Source: Pseudomonas sp. 10-1B
GTDB taxonomy: Bacteria; Pseudomonadota; Gammaproteobacteria; Pseudomonadales; Pseudomonadaceae
Assembly (NCBI RefSeq): GCF_000935045.1
Contig: NZ_JYKS01000005.1
Location: forward strand, 214,261-278,260
Length of the DNA stretch: 64,000 nucleotides
Direction of reading: 5' to 3'
Positions within the stretch are counted from its first letter, which is position 1. The number at the start of each line of letters is the position of its first letter. The position numbers and the translations under genes are program-made. The notes beneath the pieces were generated by a model, which had not been told where the DNA came from, did not search any database, and saw nothing but the letters and a program-made list of their open reading frames with translations. Shown here in pieces: positions 8,599-16,582 of the stretch.

Positions 8599-8991
8599 AT
8601 GTCCAGCAAACGTGATGCCGTTTTCCCGCCTGACCGCCATGCACTGTATGAGCTTCACCGCTACTCGCCAGCGATTCGGTCCAACGGTTTTCTGTTCGTG
8701 TCCGGCCAGGTCGGTAGCCGCAAGGATGGCTCGGCCGAACCGGACCTGGCGGCGCAAGTGCGCTTGGCCTTCGCCAACCTCAACGCGATCCTGGCCGAGG
8801 CCGGCAGCAGTTTCGACGATGTGGTCGATACGACCATCTTCATGGTCGACCCCGATTCGAAGTTCGAAACCATCTGGGAGGTGGCGTCCGATTATTGGGG
8901 CGAAGCGCCGTACCCAACGGTGACTGCAATTGGTGTGACCTGGCTGTCGGGCTTCGACTTCGAGATCAAGGTGATTGCGAAACTACCGTAA
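8599..8991 (+). CDS. RidA (YjgF/YER057c/UK114)-family protein
   Basis: A 130-residue protein from ATG 8599 with GAGG six bases upstream. It shows the RidA core 'YSPAIRSNGFLFVSGQVGSRKDG' and 'VRLAFANLNAILAEAGSSFDDVVDTTIFMVD'. RidA proteins deaminate reactive enamine/imine intermediates; many paralogues lack the arginine near residue 105 and have other roles. The end here reads 'TAIGVTWLSGFDFEIKVIAKLP', without the usual 'PkgalVEIe' Arg, so it is probably a divergent paralogue. It is likely under the divergent LysR gene. Confidence 0.85.
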   Translation: MSSKRDAVFPPDRHALYELHRYSPAIRSNGFLFVSGQVGSRKDGSAEPDLAAQVRLAFANLNAILAEAGSSFDDVVDTTIFMVDPDSKFETIWEVASDYWGEAPYPTVTAIGVTWLSGFDFEIKVIAKLP

Positions 8992-9185
8992 CGGAGCTAG
9001 CCAGAACATACCGCCGAGGGCTAATGGGCGACCATCTTCTTGCTCCTGAAGCGTACCTCGACGGGCGGTCGATTTCTGCTAGATGTCGCCGTTCGCTCTT
9101 GACCATTAGCTGCCCGTGGTGAGGGGCAGCTTGGATCGATAGCTGCCTCTCGCAGCCCCGCCCCTAAGCTAACGAGCACTCATGG

Positions 9186-9251
9186 TTACAGCAACTCAAG
9201 GGTGCCGAGATCCTCGAAGTGCAGATAACGCAGGGCGAGAGCGGTTTTCAT
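9186..9251 (-). pseudogene. N-terminal remnant of a class-I glutamine amidotransferase
   Basis: AGGAAG precedes ATG at 9251, and 21 codons follow (MKTALALRYLHFEDLGTLEL) before TAA. This is the opening of GMP-synthase-like amidotransferases as I recall them ('MKtAvaIRHvhFEDLG'), which normally run ~230 residues; nothing beyond is preserved. It lies 14 bases after rof. It is either a deletion remnant or a tiny ORF. The 8992-9185 stretch to its left holds only an imperfect GC hairpin near 9120-9150. Confidence 0.5.
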
Positions 9252-9265
9252 CTTCGATCTTCCTG

Positions 9266-9544
9266 TTAAAACCCACAGTAGTTGCCGGCCAACTCGATGC
9301 GTCCGAAGCTTGCGCCAGCGTCCTGCGGGGTGATTGCCAGCAGGCGATCCAGGCGTATTTCCTGCCTGCCGGCGTCGCCTTGTAGAACAAGAAACTCTTC
9401 CTTGCTAGGCGCCGTGCGCGTATCCAGTGCCCTGGCGACGAAGCTCGGGCCTTCGAGCAACTCGACCCGCAGGCGGTAGCCATGCATGCAGGCAATCTCC
9501 AGAAAGTCGTGCAGATCGCAGTTCAGGGGCTGGTACGTGGTCAT
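9266..9544 (-). CDS. rof: Rho-binding antiterminator (Rof/YaeO family)
   Basis: A 92-residue protein beginning MTTYQPLNCDLHDFLEIACMH, which matches the Rof/YaeO pattern 'YqPInCd.yD.LE.AC' and continues with the Sm-like strands 'RLRVELLEGPSFVARALDT' and 'EEFLVLQGDAGRQEIRLDRLLAI'. E. coli Rof binds Rho at the primary RNA site and lowers termination. It is the third gene of a leftward cluster (thioredoxin-like, DUF2024, rof); gaps are 10-12 bases, so one transcript is likely. Confidence 0.85.
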   Translation of the reverse strand: MTTYQPLNCDLHDFLEIACMHGYRLRVELLEGPSFVARALDTRTAPSKEEFLVLQGDAGRQEIRLDRLLAITPQDAGASFGRIELAGNYCGF

Positions 9545-9556
9545 GGTGCGGGTCTC

Positions 9557-9811
9557 CTATAAGCTTTGCAGCAGGATGATGTAGTAGCCCTGCCGGGCAA
9601 TCGCTGCCGCGACCTCCGGGTGGGCCGGTTCGCTGTGACAGAACTGGCAACGGCTCTGCGAAACATCTGCCTGGGCAACGCCGCGGCTGGCAAGCCAGTC
9701 GCGGGCGTAGCGGGCGGCGAGCGCCTGGTCGTTGCCTTCGATAAGCACGTCGAAGTGCAGATACCCCCCTTCGGTCGTGCGCACATGAGTATCGAAGACC
9801 TGGACGTTCAC
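9557..9811 (-). CDS. DUF2024 family protein
   Basis: An 84-residue protein starting MNVQVFDTHVRTTEGGYLHFDVLIEG, with the DUF2024 hallmark 'SRCQFCHSEPAHPEVAAAI.RQGYYII'. The two cysteines in CQFCH could bind a metal or be redox-active; this is inference. The function of the family is unknown. It sits between a thioredoxin-like gene and rof in one short operon, divergent from a MarR gene. Confidence 0.85.
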   Translation of the reverse strand: MNVQVFDTHVRTTEGGYLHFDVLIEGNDQALAARYARDWLASRGVAQADVSQSRCQFCHSEPAHPEVAAAIARQGYYIILLQSL

Positions 9812-9821
9812 GGCCTTCTCC

Positions 9822-10052
9822 TTACTTCAGCTCGTCTATGGAGGCGCCGAAGTTCAGGTGTAGCACCTGGCCCTCGACCACTAGCGCCGGGACCGACCTG
9901 ACGCCGGCCTCCTCGGCTTCGACAACTCGTTGTGGCTGGTCGCCAAGGTGAACGACCTCAACCTTTACCTGTGGATCTAGCAGGTTGAGCAGCGTCTGCT
10001 CGGCGGAAACGCAAACGGGGCAGCCAGCATGGTAGAAGCGTGCAGTAGTCAT
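9822..10052 (-). CDS. small thioredoxin/glutaredoxin-like protein
   Basis: A 76-residue protein from ATG 10052 with GGGAGA upstream. It opens MTTARFYHAGCPVCVSAEQ, placing a C-x-x-C redox site at Cys11/Cys14 after the first strand, and keeps the cis-Pro-like 'VRSVPALVVEGQVLHLNFG'. It has glutaredoxin length and a minimal thioredoxin fold. It is the first gene of the leftward cluster and shares a divergent control region with the cysteine-rich MarR regulator, which suggests a redox or electrophile response. The partner is unknown. Confidence 0.8.
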   Translation of the reverse strand: MTTARFYHAGCPVCVSAEQTLLNLLDPQVKVEVVHLGDQPQRVVEAEEAGVRSVPALVVEGQVLHLNFGASIDELK

Positions 10053-10075
10053 TTCTGATCTCCCTTGATTAATTG

Positions 10076-10149
10076 GTATCGATTCGATACTGATTTGAAG
10101 GCTACTCCAGCATCGCAATTTGTCAATATAGTTTTTAATCGATACTATA
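10076..10149. promoter_or_regulatory. MarR-type operators in divergent promoter
   Basis: GTATCGATTCGATAC at 10076-10090 is a perfect 15-bp palindrome. A second, looser site ATAGT...ATCGATACTAT lies at 10128-10149, close to the marR start. Both share ATCGATAC. They sit between the thioredoxin-like cluster and marR-MOSC, so the regulator could control both directions. Confidence 0.6.
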
Positions 10150-10168
10150 TTTCGACAGGAGTGATGAT

Positions 10169-10735
10169 ATGACCGCGACTACCTTCTTCGACCTGCTCGA
10201 ACGCCTGACCAGCCTGATACGCATCTGGAATCGCCAGCATCCGCTGCTGGCTGAGCTGCAGCCAATCCAAGTCAGTGCGTTGATTTATCTGTCGCGTTGC
10301 AACCGCTACTCGGACACCCCGCTAGCGGTCACCGAATACCTGGGGTTGACCAAGGGCACGGTGTCGCAGTCGCTCAAGGCGCTGGAGGCCAAGGGCCTGA
10401 TCGAGAAGCGGCAAGACCCGCTGGATCGACGCAGCGTGCATTTGCAGCTGACCGCGCCGGCGCGGTCATTGCTGGAGGCGGTAGCGCCGCCGCAGTTCCT
10501 GACCACCGCACTGGCGGGCATGGGCGAGCGGGCGCAGGCGTTGGAGCTATTATTCGGTGACCTGTTGCGGCAGATCCAGCGTGACGAAGATGTGCCGGGG
10601 TTCGGCCTGTGCAAGACCTGCCGCTTTCACCAACAGCGCGATGGCCTGCCGTTCTGTGGTCTGACCCAGGAGCCGCTGCAGAGCAGCGATATTGAACTGA
10701 TCTGCCGTGAACACCTTGCAACGGAGGCCACATGA
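10169..10735 (+). CDS. MarR-family regulator with C-terminal cysteine cluster
   Basis: A 188-residue protein. Residues ~35-100 are the winged helix ('VTEYLGLTKGTVSQSLKALEAKGLIEKRQDPLDRRSVHLQLT'). Beyond the usual ~145-residue MarR core comes a 40-residue tail with Cys148, Cys151, Cys163 and Cys179 ('CKTCRFH..' and 'PFCGL'), a layout that could hold zinc or an iron-sulfur cluster; this is inference. The ATGA overlap with the MOSC gene shows translational coupling. It probably senses redox or metal stress and represses both divergent units. Confidence 0.85.
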   Translation: MTATTFFDLLERLTSLIRIWNRQHPLLAELQPIQVSALIYLSRCNRYSDTPLAVTEYLGLTKGTVSQSLKALEAKGLIEKRQDPLDRRSVHLQLTAPARSLLEAVAPPQFLTTALAGMGERAQALELLFGDLLRQIQRDEDVPGFGLCKTCRFHQQRDGLPFCGLTQEPLQSSDIELICREHLATEAT

Positions 10736-11433
10736 ATCTGCCCGTGCTTTACCTCGACACACTGCTCACCGGCCGCGCGCAAGACTTCACTCGCCCGGGT
10801 TCACGCAGTGCCATTGCCAAGTCGCCCCGTGAAGAAGAACTATGCATTACCGCCTTCGGACTGGCGGGCGATGAACAGGGTGATCTACGGGTGCATGGCG
10901 GCGTCGACAAGGCCATACATCATTACCCACGCGAACACTACGCGAACTGGGCCACCGAACTGGGCGAGCATCCTTTGCTCACAAGGGCGGGTGCCTTTGG
11001 CGAGAACTTCAGTACTACGGGCTGGACCGAGGAAGACGTGCACCTGGGTGATCGTATCCGCGCCGGCACGGCGCTGCTGGAGGTGTCCCAGGGACGCATG
11101 CCGTGCTGGAAACTCAGCGACCGCTTCGGCATCAAGGATCTGGCCCTGCGCGTGCAGCAGTCCGGGCGTACCGGGTGGTACTATCGGGTGTTGGAAGAGG
11201 GGAAGGTAGCAGCAGGCTGCAGGCTGCAACTGGTCGAACGCCTTCATGGCAACTGGTCGCTTGCGCGGCTGGCCGAGGTGCTGTTCGACAGACAGGTCGA
11301 GCCGGGCCTGTTGCGCGAGTGCTTGACCCTGCCGCTGACCCCGTCCTGGCGTCGCAACCTGGAGCGGCGATTGGATAAGAGCGAGGTCGAGGACTGGAAT
11401 CCGCGCCTTCAAGGCAAGGACAGCTACCCTTAG
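10732..11433 (+). CDS. MOSC-domain protein (YiiM-like)
   Basis: A 233-residue protein. The MOSC domain covers residues ~20-165, with 'GDEQGDLRVHGGVDKAIHHYPREHY' and the conserved cysteine Cys125 in 'GRMPCWKLSDRFG'. YiiM-type proteins act as molybdenum-cofactor-dependent reductases of N-hydroxylated compounds; assignment of that activity here is by family only. The start overlaps the marR stop by four bases, so the two are co-translated. Confidence 0.85.
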   Translation: MNLPVLYLDTLLTGRAQDFTRPGSRSAIAKSPREEELCITAFGLAGDEQGDLRVHGGVDKAIHHYPREHYANWATELGEHPLLTRAGAFGENFSTTGWTEEDVHLGDRIRAGTALLEVSQGRMPCWKLSDRFGIKDLALRVQQSGRTGWYYRVLEEGKVAAGCRLQLVERLHGNWSLARLAEVLFDRQVEPGLLRECLTLPLTPSWRRNLERRLDKSEVEDWNPRLQGKDSYP

Positions 11434-11563
11434 CCGGAAGTGGCATACCAAAGTCGCATACCGGCCAACGGCTTTCTAAATAGCACAAATATGCAAGAGC
11501 TGAAGCGCAGAGCCGGCCACCGTCGATGCTCAACAATCACCTAGCCGGTTTTCCGGGGGTTCC

Positions 11564-12520
11564 ATGAGCGGACTCATATGCCCTGATTTCGACGAATTTG
11601 AAGAGGCGCTGTATGGCGTGGCGGGCCGCTATGTACTCCGCACCCGACAACAACGCAACTGGCGCCTTGAGGTAGTTGACCTCGACGGCGTGGCGCTGAT
11701 GTTTGGTTGTGAAGGAGCAGGCACTGTGTACAGCGGCATAGGTCTGAGTGGCTTCTTCAATATATTCCTGCCCCTGAGCCGACATGAGTCCACCGTGGTG
11801 GATGGCAAGCGCATGGACAGGCATCGGCTTGGCTGGATGGTGCCGGAGGCAATGTTCCACATCGATGCCATGCAACCGGGCAGCTGGATGACAGTGGCAA
11901 TGTCTTGTGAGCTGGTTCTGGCATGGGCACAACTGCATGAGGACGAATTCGACCCAAGTATTCTCCTGCGAAATCTTGTGGTGGTTGCTCAGTACGATTT
12001 GAAGCCGCTGATCAGTCTGGCCCTGCGTCTACGCAGGATCGATCAGCAAGTGCCAGAGCAGCTTGATGCTCCGCAGGCGAAGCAGGCTGCCCGCCAAGAG
12101 ATGCTTGATCTGGTTTTCCATAGCATGTTTCCGCTGAGGCGGGCACAGGCCAGCCAGGCCGGACACCAGCGGATCTTGAGGCAGGCGCTGGAACTATTGG
12201 AAATGGCGCAAGATTCTCCAATACACGTCAGCGATCTTTGCCGCGCCACTCATGCTTCGGAGCGTACTCTGCGCAATGTCTTTACCCGCTATCTCGGTGT
12301 CAGCCCGCATCGCTATCTGATGACTCATCGCCTCCAGGCTATACGCCGCGCCATGCTACGTGCCGCCCCGGACACCACCATCAGCGAAATATGCGGGATG
12401 TACGGTGTTTGGGACTTCGGCCGCTTTGCCGGCCTGTACCAGAACTACTTCGGCGAGCTGCCGTCGCAGACAAGGCGCCATCGCTATGCGCCACAAGCTG
12501 ATGTGGCGCTTCCTGACTGA
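11564..12520 (+). CDS. AraC-family transcriptional regulator
   Basis: A 318-residue protein. Residues ~1-190 are a sensor domain with no family I can name (MSGLICPDFDEFEEALYG). Residues ~205-310 hold the two helix-turn-helix units: 'HVSDLCRATHASERTLRNVFTRYLGVSPHRYL' and 'TISEICGMYGVWDFGRFAGLYQNYFGELPSQ'. The C-terminus overlaps, tail to tail, the neighbouring minus-strand AraC gene by 140 bases. It may control the large detoxification unit starting at 13114, but nothing in the sequence proves this. Confidence 0.85.
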   Translation: MSGLICPDFDEFEEALYGVAGRYVLRTRQQRNWRLEVVDLDGVALMFGCEGAGTVYSGIGLSGFFNIFLPLSRHESTVVDGKRMDRHRLGWMVPEAMFHIDAMQPGSWMTVAMSCELVLAWAQLHEDEFDPSILLRNLVVVAQYDLKPLISLALRLRRIDQQVPEQLDAPQAKQAARQEMLDLVFHSMFPLRRAQASQAGHQRILRQALELLEMAQDSPIHVSDLCRATHASERTLRNVFTRYLGVSPHRYLMTHRLQAIRRAMLRAAPDTTISEICGMYGVWDFGRFAGLYQNYFGELPSQTRRHRYAPQADVALPD

Positions 12521-12893
12521 TATTGCGCAGCAACGTGGTGCGCGGGGTTTCTCCAAACAACCTCCGATACTGAGCTGCCATCCGGCCACAGTCGCTGAAA
12601 CCGAATGCGCGGGCGATTGAGGCAACAGTGTCAGTCTGCGGATCGGCTATCGACAATGCTGCCCGCAGCAGATGTAGCCGTCTCAGGGCCAGGTAGCGTG
12701 TGGGCGATACCCCAAGAACGCTTGTAAAAGCGTTGCGCAGCGTCCGCTGGCTTACCCCGACACGGCGGCTCAACTCACCGATTGAAAGCATTACCTCGTT
12801 ACTTCTCGGCAACTCAGCTACTGCCTTCAGCCAAAGAGCCTTGTACTTGGCATGCAGAGTTAAACGGTTGGTGCGTATGGCTGGTTTAGACAT
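12381..12893 (-). CDS. AraC-type DNA-binding domain protein, truncated
   Basis: A 170-residue protein with only the C-terminal AraC domain (residues ~32-130: 'SIGELSRRVGVSQRTLRNAFTSVLGVSPTRYLALRRLHLL', 'SIARAFGFSDCGRMAAQYRRLFGETPRTTL'). The ~200-residue sensor domain is missing; an in-frame stop lies shortly upstream of the start. The last ~45 residues are antisense to the neighbouring AraC gene and look like read-through. It resembles that neighbour in the DNA-binding domain, so it may be a decayed paralogue. Confidence 0.65.
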   Translation of the reverse strand: MSKPAIRTNRLTLHAKYKALWLKAVAELPRSNEVMLSIGELSRRVGVSQRTLRNAFTSVLGVSPTRYLALRRLHLLRAALSIADPQTDTVASIARAFGFSDCGRMAAQYRRLFGETPRTTLLRNISQEAPHQLVAHSDGALSATAARRSSSGTGRQSGRSPKHRTSRIFR

Positions 12894-12949
12894 GGCAGTA
12901 ACCAGAGTCTGCTTTCATCGCACAGGTTCTACCGATGAAAGTGGAGGCG

Positions 12950-13001
12950 CTACGTAAATCAGGAAAATCGCGACGCCGTGAAAATTGCCGATTTTACGTA
13001 G
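12950..13001. promoter_or_regulatory. inverted repeat upstream of the SMP-30 operon
   Basis: CTACGTAAATC (12950-12960) and GATTTTACGTAG (12990-13001) form an inverted repeat with one extra base. It lies between the truncated araC start and the operon start at 13114, a plausible operator. Confidence 0.5.
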
Positions 13002-13113
13002 CAGCTTGCCGACGCTGAGATCAGGATCTGCTCAGCGCTTTACTTACTCCGTCTGCGGCGTATCTGACGTAGCACCAAAGCGCATACGACGCGTCACTGC
13101 GAGCGGAGGCGTT

Positions 13114-14193
13114 ATGGGGCTTATCAGGTATGTGGTAGTTGCGTTTATCTGCAGCGCAGGCGTGCTGCAGGCGCAGCCACTGGAAATGACGGTTCGGCAC
13201 TTCGCGCTGTTGCCGCAAGATGTGCGCTACCCCGAAGGGCTCGCCGTAGCGCCGGATAGTGGCGAGGTGTATGTCGGCACCTTCGATGCGCGTATGCCTG
13301 CCGAGCAGCGCAACAATCAGGTCTTGCGTCTTTCTGCCGAGGGCAAGTTGCTCGCCCGCAAGCCCTTTGGTACCACGCCGCTGACCGGGTTGGCGGTGGC
13401 CGCAGGGCACCTGTACATCCTCAATTTTGGCGCAGGCAGCCTGCAGCGCTTGCCGCTCGATTTCGACTCGAACAGTACGGTCGAAACCGTGGTGACCTTT
13501 TCTGCCCTCAATCCGCCAGCTCCTGGCCCGCGACAGATAAACAATCCCGATGGTAGCCAGGACCACATCACATTCGGCGCCAGCGGTATGCCCGCGCCCA
13601 ACGGCATGGTGTTCGACAGGGCAGGCAACCTCTATGTATCTGACTCGTTTCAGGGCGCAATCCTGCGCATCGCCAAGGCGACGCGCTGCCGGCCGTGCAA
13701 GGTGGAAGTGTTTATGCGCGATCCGTTGCTGGCCACCAGCGGCTTTCTGCCGTTCGGCGCCAATGGCCTGGCCTTCAATGCTGACGAGTCGCTGCTCTAC
13801 ATCAACAACGCTGGCGATGGCCGAGTGCTGCGCATGCGCATGCCGGACGGCGCTCCGAAAGTACTGGCGGAGAGCCTGCCCGGTGCTGACGGCCTGCTGT
13901 TTCACCAGGGGTTGTTATGGGTGACGGCCAACCAGGTCGACCAGGTGGTCGCGCTGAGCGAGCGTGGCCTGCCGCTGGTCAGGGTCGCCGGTTTCGCTGG
14001 CCTGGCCGCAGACGGCAGCCCGCGTGGCCTGCTGTTTCCCGCCAGCACGGCCATCCAGGGCAAGCGGATGCTGGTCACCAACCTGGCACTGCCGCTCACC
14101 GAGGCTTCCGGAGACGAGTGGGAAGAGCGCGTCACGCGCTGGAATCTCGTGCAATTCAGCCTGCCCACCGAGCTACCCGGAGAAGACCGATGA
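13114..14193 (+). CDS. exported SMP-30/gluconolactonase-like beta-propeller protein
   Basis: A 359-residue protein from ATG 13114, chosen because GGAGG lies four bases upstream and the product opens with a signal peptide ([20 protein letters not shown], cleavage before QPLEM). The rest has repeated six-bladed propeller segments: '[17 protein letters not shown]', '[18 protein letters not shown]', '[18 protein letters not shown]', '[14 protein letters not shown]'. Family members hydrolyse lactones or only bind ligands. It is periplasmic. It is the first gene of a six-gene unit ending with catalase; the stop overlaps the next start by four bases. Confidence 0.85.
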   Translation: MGLIRYVVVAFICSAGVLQAQPLEMTVRHFALLPQDVRYPEGLAVAPDSGEVYVGTFDARMPAEQRNNQVLRLSAEGKLLARKPFGTTPLTGLAVAAGHLYILNFGAGSLQRLPLDFDSNSTVETVVTFSALNPPAPGPRQINNPDGSQDHITFGASGMPAPNGMVFDRAGNLYVSDSFQGAILRIAKATRCRPCKVEVFMRDPLLATSGFLPFGANGLAFNADESLLYINNAGDGRVLRMRMPDGAPKVLAESLPGADGLLFHQGLLWVTANQVDQVVALSERGLPLVRVAGFAGLAADGSPRGLLFPASTAIQGKRMLVTNLALPLTEASGDEWEERVTRWNLVQFSLPTELPGEDR

Positions 14194-15173
14194 CATCCAG
14201 ACCAGACCAAAGCCCCGATCCGCAACGCAGGGCGCTGTTGATCGGCTCTGCAGCAACAGTTGTGGCGCTTGCGATACCGCTTGGTGGCTGCATGAGCAGC
14301 GAATCAGTGGCGACGGTTCCACCACCCGACGATGGAGAGAGAAAAACCATGGGCACCATTACTACGCGTGACGGCACGCAGATCTACTACAAGGACTGGG
14401 GCACAGGCCCGGTCGTGGTGCTCAGCCACGGCTGGCCGTTGAACTCGGACAGCTGGGAAGCGCAGATGCTATTTCTGGCCAGCAACGGCTATCGGGTGAT
14501 CGCCCATGACCGGCGTGGTCACGGGCGCTCCAGCCAGCCGTGGAGCGGCAATGAGATGGATACCTACGCCGACGACCTGGCCCAATTGCTGGAGCACCTC
14601 GACGTGCGCGGCGCCTCGTTGTTCGGTTTCTCCACCGGCGGTGGCGAGGTGGCGCGCTACATCGGCCGCCACGGCACCTCGCGGGTGGCCAAGGCCGGCC
14701 TGATCGCCGCGGTGCCGCCACTGATGGTGCAGACCGAGGCCAATCCAGGCGGCCTACCGATCTCGGTGTTCGACGGCATTCGCGCGGCCTCCATCGCCGA
14801 CCGTTCGCAGCTCTACAAGGACGTCGCCAGCGGCCCGTTCTTCGGCTACAACCGGCCGGGCGCCAAGCCTTCCCAAGGCGTGATCGACGCGTTCTGGATG
14901 CAGGGCATGCTGGCCGGACACAAGAACGCCTACGACTGCATCAAGGCGTTCTCCGAGACCGACTTCACCGCAGACTTGAAGAAGTTCGACGTGCCAACCC
15001 TGATCCTGCACGGCGACGACGATCAGATCGTGCCGGTGGACGCGGCGGCGCGTGCCTCTGCCAAGCTGGTACCGCACGCCAAGCTGGTGATCTACCCCGG
15101 CGCGCCGCACGGCATCACCGACACCCACAAGGAAAAACTCAGCGAAGACATGCTGGCGTTCCTGCGCAGCTAA
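14190..15173 (+). CDS. alpha/beta hydrolase (chloroperoxidase/arylesterase type) with Tat-lipoprotein-like N-terminus
   Basis: A 327-residue protein starting at 14190 (GGAGAAG upstream, ATGA overlap). Residues 1-34 carry a twin Arg (Arg13-Arg14, 'QRRALLIGS'), a hydrophobic stretch and a lipobox LGGC at 31-34, so it may go through Tat and be lipid-anchored. The catalytic domain (57-327) matches cofactor-free haloperoxidases/arylesterases: '[13 protein letters not shown]', Ser148 in GFSTGG, Asp276-278 in HGDDDQIVP, His307 in GAPHG. A Met at residue 54 (MGTITTRDG) marks where typical cytoplasmic homologues begin. It probably makes or uses peracids; with the catalase this suggests peroxide chemistry. 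Confidence 0.85.
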   Translation: MTSRPDQSPDPQRRALLIGSAATVVALAIPLGGCMSSESVATVPPPDDGERKTMGTITTRDGTQIYYKDWGTGPVVVLSHGWPLNSDSWEAQMLFLASNGYRVIAHDRRGHGRSSQPWSGNEMDTYADDLAQLLEHLDVRGASLFGFSTGGGEVARYIGRHGTSRVAKAGLIAAVPPLMVQTEANPGGLPISVFDGIRAASIADRSQLYKDVASGPFFGYNRPGAKPSQGVIDAFWMQGMLAGHKNAYDCIKAFSETDFTADLKKFDVPTLILHGDDDQIVPVDAAARASAKLVPHAKLVIYPGAPHGITDTHKEKLSEDMLAFLRS

Positions 15174-15226
15174 GCACTCATGCGCCCGCCGAACTCTCGG
15201 CAGGCCACAGCGAAAGGAGAGACGAG

Positions 15227-15796
15227 ATGAGCGGCAAGAAAGCATTGATCGTGGTGGACATTCAGAACGACTACTTCCCCGGCGGTTTGTGGACCCTGAG
15301 CCAAGTCGAGGCAGCTGCAGCCAAGGCCGCCGAGGTGATCGCGGCGTTTCGCGACAGCGGTGACCTGGTAGTGCATATCCGCCACGAGTTCACCAGTCAG
15401 GATGCCCCCTTCTTCCGTCCGGACAGTGAGGGGGCACAGATCCATCCCAGCGTGATCAACCAGCCGGGCGAGCCAGTGGTGCTGAAGCACTACATCAACT
15501 CGTTCCGCGAGACAGACCTGAAGCCGATCCTCGACCAGGCAGGAGTGAGCGAGGTGGTGGTGGTCGGCAACATGAGCCACATGTGCGTGGATGGCATCAC
15601 CCGTGCCTCGGTCGACTTCGGCTACCAGACCACCGTGCTACACGACGCCTGTGCCACCCTCGACCTGGAGTTCGATGGCGTGAAGGTACCGGCGGCCCAC
15701 GTGCATGCGGCCTTCATGGCGGCGTTGAAGTTCGGCTATGCGCCAGTGATCTCCACCGCCGAATACCTCGGCCAGCACGCGAGGGATACGATGTGA
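15227..15796 (+). CDS. isochorismatase-family cysteine hydrolase
   Basis: A 189-residue protein with the triad Asp11 ('LIVVDIQNDYF'), Lys87 ('VLKHYINSF') and Cys120 ('NMSHMCVDGITR'). It has AAAGGAG upstream. The family includes nicotinamidase, N-carbamoylsarcosine amidase and isochorismatase; the metal-site residues 'DIQNDYF' and 'HIRHEF' are kept. It lies 53 bases after the hydrolase and overlaps the next start by four bases. The substrate is unknown. Confidence 0.9.
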   Translation: MSGKKALIVVDIQNDYFPGGLWTLSQVEAAAAKAAEVIAAFRDSGDLVVHIRHEFTSQDAPFFRPDSEGAQIHPSVINQPGEPVVLKHYINSFRETDLKPILDQAGVSEVVVVGNMSHMCVDGITRASVDFGYQTTVLHDACATLDLEFDGVKVPAAHVHAAFMAALKFGYAPVISTAEYLGQHARDTM

Positions 15797-16530
15797 AGCG
15801 TACTCTGGTGTTCGCGCTTGTCGGCGCGTTCGCCACACCGGTTCTGGCCCACGAGCCCGGCGGCATCCATAGCGACCGGAGCGCGAAGGTCGAGGCGGCC
15901 TTCGATCTTGTGCGCACGCGGGTGTCGCGAGATGGCGAGATGCTGGTGTTCGAGCAACTGGTCGACGGCGCGGCCGGCAGCCGTATGCCGTCCCCCAAAG
16001 GCAGCTTCGCTGGCGCCGAGGTGTACAGCTACGTCTGGCCCTCCAGCCTGGACAGCGGCGCGGTCGGTTTCGAGCAGGCCTCGGGCATCCTCGCCCTGGC
16101 GCTGACCTCGCACCCGGATTTCGACGATACGCCGCAGCTCGACGAAAACGGTGACGGCAAGAAGGACAACGACGGTGGCCTGTGGCACTCGCACTGGATG
16201 GTACTGACCAAGGATGCGACCTGCGGCCCGTCTGGGCTCAAGGTGCGCGACATTCCCGAGGGCGCCAAGCCCAAGCTGCCGACGACCTGGCCCGGTGCGC
16301 CGATCTACATCGACTCGCCCGGCTACGACCTCAGCGTGAAGAAGAATGCCGCGCAGATCCGCGTGCCGCTGAAGGCCGTCGGCTTCCCCGAGAGCTTCAA
16401 CTACGACGGGGTGACCGCCGCACTGCAGGTCAACGCCGACTTGCACAACCCGCTGCTATGCGTGTCCAGCGTGTGGGATGTGGCCTCGGGTGACCTGAGT
16501 CTACCGGCCACCTGGAAAGCCACAGACTAA
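15793..16530 (+). CDS. exported protein of unknown function with calcium-loop-like motif
   Basis: A 245-residue protein with a GTG start at 15793, inside the previous stop (GAGGGA upstream). A signal peptide is clear (KRTLVFALVGAFATPVLA, then HEPGG). The mature part has a 'DENGDGKKDNDG' loop at about residue 115-126 that matches EF-hand/dockerin calcium loops, followed by 'LWHSHWMVL'. Two cysteines near 'DATCGPSG' and 'LLCVSS' could form a disulfide. I do not recognise a family. It is translationally coupled to the isochorismatase gene and so probably serves the same pathway in the periplasm. Confidence 0.8.
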   Translation: MKRTLVFALVGAFATPVLAHEPGGIHSDRSAKVEAAFDLVRTRVSRDGEMLVFEQLVDGAAGSRMPSPKGSFAGAEVYSYVWPSSLDSGAVGFEQASGILALALTSHPDFDDTPQLDENGDGKKDNDGGLWHSHWMVLTKDATCGPSGLKVRDIPEGAKPKLPTTWPGAPIYIDSPGYDLSVKKNAAQIRVPLKAVGFPESFNYDGVTAALQVNADLHNPLLCVSSVWDVASGDLSLPATWKATD

Positions 16531-16582
16531 TGATCAGGTGCGCGGACCCACGGCGATGCTGCGCCCGATGGTGGAGAACGTC

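Noticed and set aside
7543..8757. 404-residue version of the LysR gene
   Set aside because: The extra 100 N-terminal residues overlap the divergent ridA-like gene; the start at 8457 has a good ribosome site and normal family length.
8992..9185. Small RNA or terminator candidate in the ridA-rof gap
   Set aside because: Only an imperfect GC stem without T-run or promoter is seen.
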